From Prolixibacteraceae bacterium (GTDB lineage: Bacteria > Bacteroidota > Bacteroidia > Bacteroidales > Prolixibacteraceae), in assembly GCA_009782655.1 (NCBI GenBank), contig WRIQ01000006.1, positions 1 to 14,016 of the forward strand: DNA of 14,016 nucleotides, in the 5' to 3' direction. Each line of letters begins with the position of its first letter. Position 1 is the first letter of the stretch. This document shows positions 12,753-14,016 of the stretch, one piece after another. Made by a program: the position numbers and the translations under genes. A model generated the notes under the pieces. The model saw only the letters and a list, made by a program, of their open reading frames with translations. It was not told the origin of the DNA and ran no database searches.

Positions 12753-14016
12753 ATGAACGGCGTTAGGCAATTTATTATACGGCAGGGCTGGAAGAAATTT
12801 TTTTTATGCGTTCTCCTTATCTGTTTTAGTATCAATATCATTCAGTCGATTTTCATGGAGATAATGAGCGACGAAGCTTATTATGCGCTTTATGGCGAGA
12901 ATCTGGCTTGGGGATATTTCGATCATCCGCCGATGGTGGGATTGAGCATCTGGCTATCGAGCCTCTTTTTCGACGGGAATCTGTCAGTTCGCTTTATGAC
13001 GGTGGTCTTCAACATTTTAACGTTGGTGCTGATTTGGAAATTGTTGGGAGAGGAGAAACCCGACGTGCGCAAAGTGACGCTTTTTTTCATTCTTGCCGCT
13101 TCGATGATTATGTTTACGGTTTACGGGTTTGTAACAGCTCCCGACGTTCCTTTTCTATTTTTCACCGCACTGTTTCTCCTCGGTTATAAACGTTTTTTGG
13201 AAAAAGAATCGTGGCTCGACACGTTTTTGCTGTGCGTTGCCATGGCCGGCATGATTTACAGCAAGTATCATGCGGTGTTGGTCATTGGATTCATCGTTTT
13301 GTCGAATCTGAAATTGCTGACGCGTTACAAAGCTTGGCTGGCTGTTTTGCTGGCCGCTGCGTTGCTGCTGCCGCACCTGAAATGGCAGATGGATATGGAT
13401 TTCCTGAGCGTCAGTTATCACATCGGTGTACGCAGCCGGAAATTCAAATTGAGTTATTTCCTCGAATATTTGCCCAATCAGTTAGGCGTTTTCAATCCGC
13501 TGGTTCTGGGCGCTATGGTTTATGTGGTTGTAAAATACCGCGCAGGGGATGTGTTTGAGCGAGGCTTGTATTTTATGATTATAGGCTTCTTCTTCTTTTT
13601 CTGGGCGATGACTTTCCGCGGGCATGTGGGCCCCCACTGGACGGTAGCTGCTACTATTCCGATGATTATATTGTTATATCGTCGCAGTCTCGACGACCCG
13701 AAATTGAAACGCTTTGTAGTAAAGTGGCTGGCTCCCACCATTCTCCTGATTTTAGTTGCGCGTTTGGCGCTGATCTTCGGGTTACTGCCCGAGCAGCTCG
13801 GTTTCAGCGGAAAAAGAGAAAAACATGAAGCCACGCGCAGTGTTGTCGGCGACTTGCCGGTGGCATACGTAAGTTCGTTTCAGAAACCTTCCAATTATCA
13901 TTTTTTTACGGGAGGCGAGGCTTTCACATTGAGCAATGCCGTCAATCGCCGGACACAGTTCGATTTGTGGCAGAAAGAGCTGGACTATCAGGGGAAATCG
14001 GTTTTTATTTTTCAGG
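12753..14016 (+). CDS. Family 39 glycosyltransferase (ArnT/PMT_2-like), 3'-truncated by window edge
   Basis: Open from ATG 12753 through the right edge (421 codons visible). This is a polytopic inner-membrane enzyme of the PMT/ArnT superfamily, which transfers a sugar from a polyprenyl-phosphate donor to a lipid or protein acceptor on the periplasmic side. The hallmark is the first periplasmic loop, SDEAYYALYGENLAWGYFDH (39-58) followed by PPMVGL; Asp40-Glu41 is the catalytic acidic pair, and the block is typical of bacterial PMT_2 proteins. Further signs are TAPDVPFLFFTALFLLGYKRFL, YSKYHAVLV, and FRGHVGPHW in a later loop. Multiple hydrophobic segments are seen from about residue 15 to 355, and then a soluble C-terminal domain begins. 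The substrate (lipid A, O-antigen, glycoprotein) is not told by the sequence. Probably in an operon with the preceding outer-membrane-type gene. Confidence 0.9.
   Translation, partial: MNGVRQFIIRQGWKKFFLCVLLICFSINIIQSIFMEIMSDEAYYALYGENLAWGYFDHPPMVGLSIWLSSLFFDGNLSVRFMTVVFNILTLVLIWKLLGEEKPDVRKVTLFFILAASMIMFTVYGFVTAPDVPFLFFTALFLLGYKRFLEKESWLDTFLLCVAMAGMIYSKYHAVLVIGFIVLSNLKLLTRYKAWLAVLLAAALLLPHLKWQMDMDFLSVSYHIGVRSRKFKLSYFLEYLPNQLGVFNPLVLGAMVYVVVKYRAGDVFERGLYFMIIGFFFFFWAMTFRGHVGPHWTVAATIPMIILLYRRSLDDPKLKRFVVKWLAPTILLILVARLALIFGLLPEQLGFSGKREKHEATRSVVGDLPVAYVSSFQKPSNYHFFTGGEAFTLSNAVNRRTQFDLWQKELDYQGKSVFIFQ

Overview
This window looks like a piece of a Bacteroidetes (probably Bacteroidales) chromosome. 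The grounds are the gene families, which include lipoproteins, a DUF4369/DUF5106-like thioredoxin protein, an exported nitroreductase and a YhhN protein. At least five gene starts also carry the TAnnTTTG -7 box typical of this phylum, and coding DNA of medium G+C alternates with AT-rich gaps. I see no phage, CRISPR array, intact insertion sequence, rRNA or tRNA. The content is mainly housekeeping and cell-envelope genes.

Layout. Positions 1-1422 hold the 3' part of hldD (ADP-heptose epimerase) and an overlapping YhhN-family membrane protein gene. A 377-bp gap follows, with a CTTTGTG-type repeat remnant and a hairpin. An exported SagB-type nitroreductase is on the minus strand (1800-2393), divergent from asnA (2701-3735). 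Downstream of asnA is an Lrp/AsnC-family regulator gene that is complete except for one in-frame TAA. It ends at a perfect bidirectional terminator shared with the convergent ndk gene. Divergent from ndk is a likely operon: nrnA-like DHH phosphoesterase, an FKBP lipoprotein, and a YciB-like membrane domain fused to a NUDIX hydrolase. The fusion gene overlaps tail to tail with an exported thioredoxin-fold protein. That gene is divergent from a family 2 glycosyltransferase, which is followed by mltG. After mltG comes a GC-rich, highly foldable intergenic element of about 130 nt. The window ends with an outer-membrane-type protein of unknown function and the first 421 codons of a family 39 glycosyltransferase.

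How the genes work together. HldD, the two glycosyltransferases, MltG and the putative outer-membrane protein all concern the envelope: LPS core sugar supply, glycan transfer and peptidoglycan termination. asnA with the AsnC-type gene recalls the E. coli asparagine pair, but here the genes are in tandem and the regulator appears broken. NDK, NrnA and the NUDIX domain act on nucleotides.

Most worth a second look: the unidentified structured element at 11426-11557, the single nonsense codon in the AsnC-type gene with an inverted repeat over its promoter, the YciB-NUDIX fusion, and the repeat remnant at 1508-1577. All calls come from reading the sequence; no database search or folding program was run.
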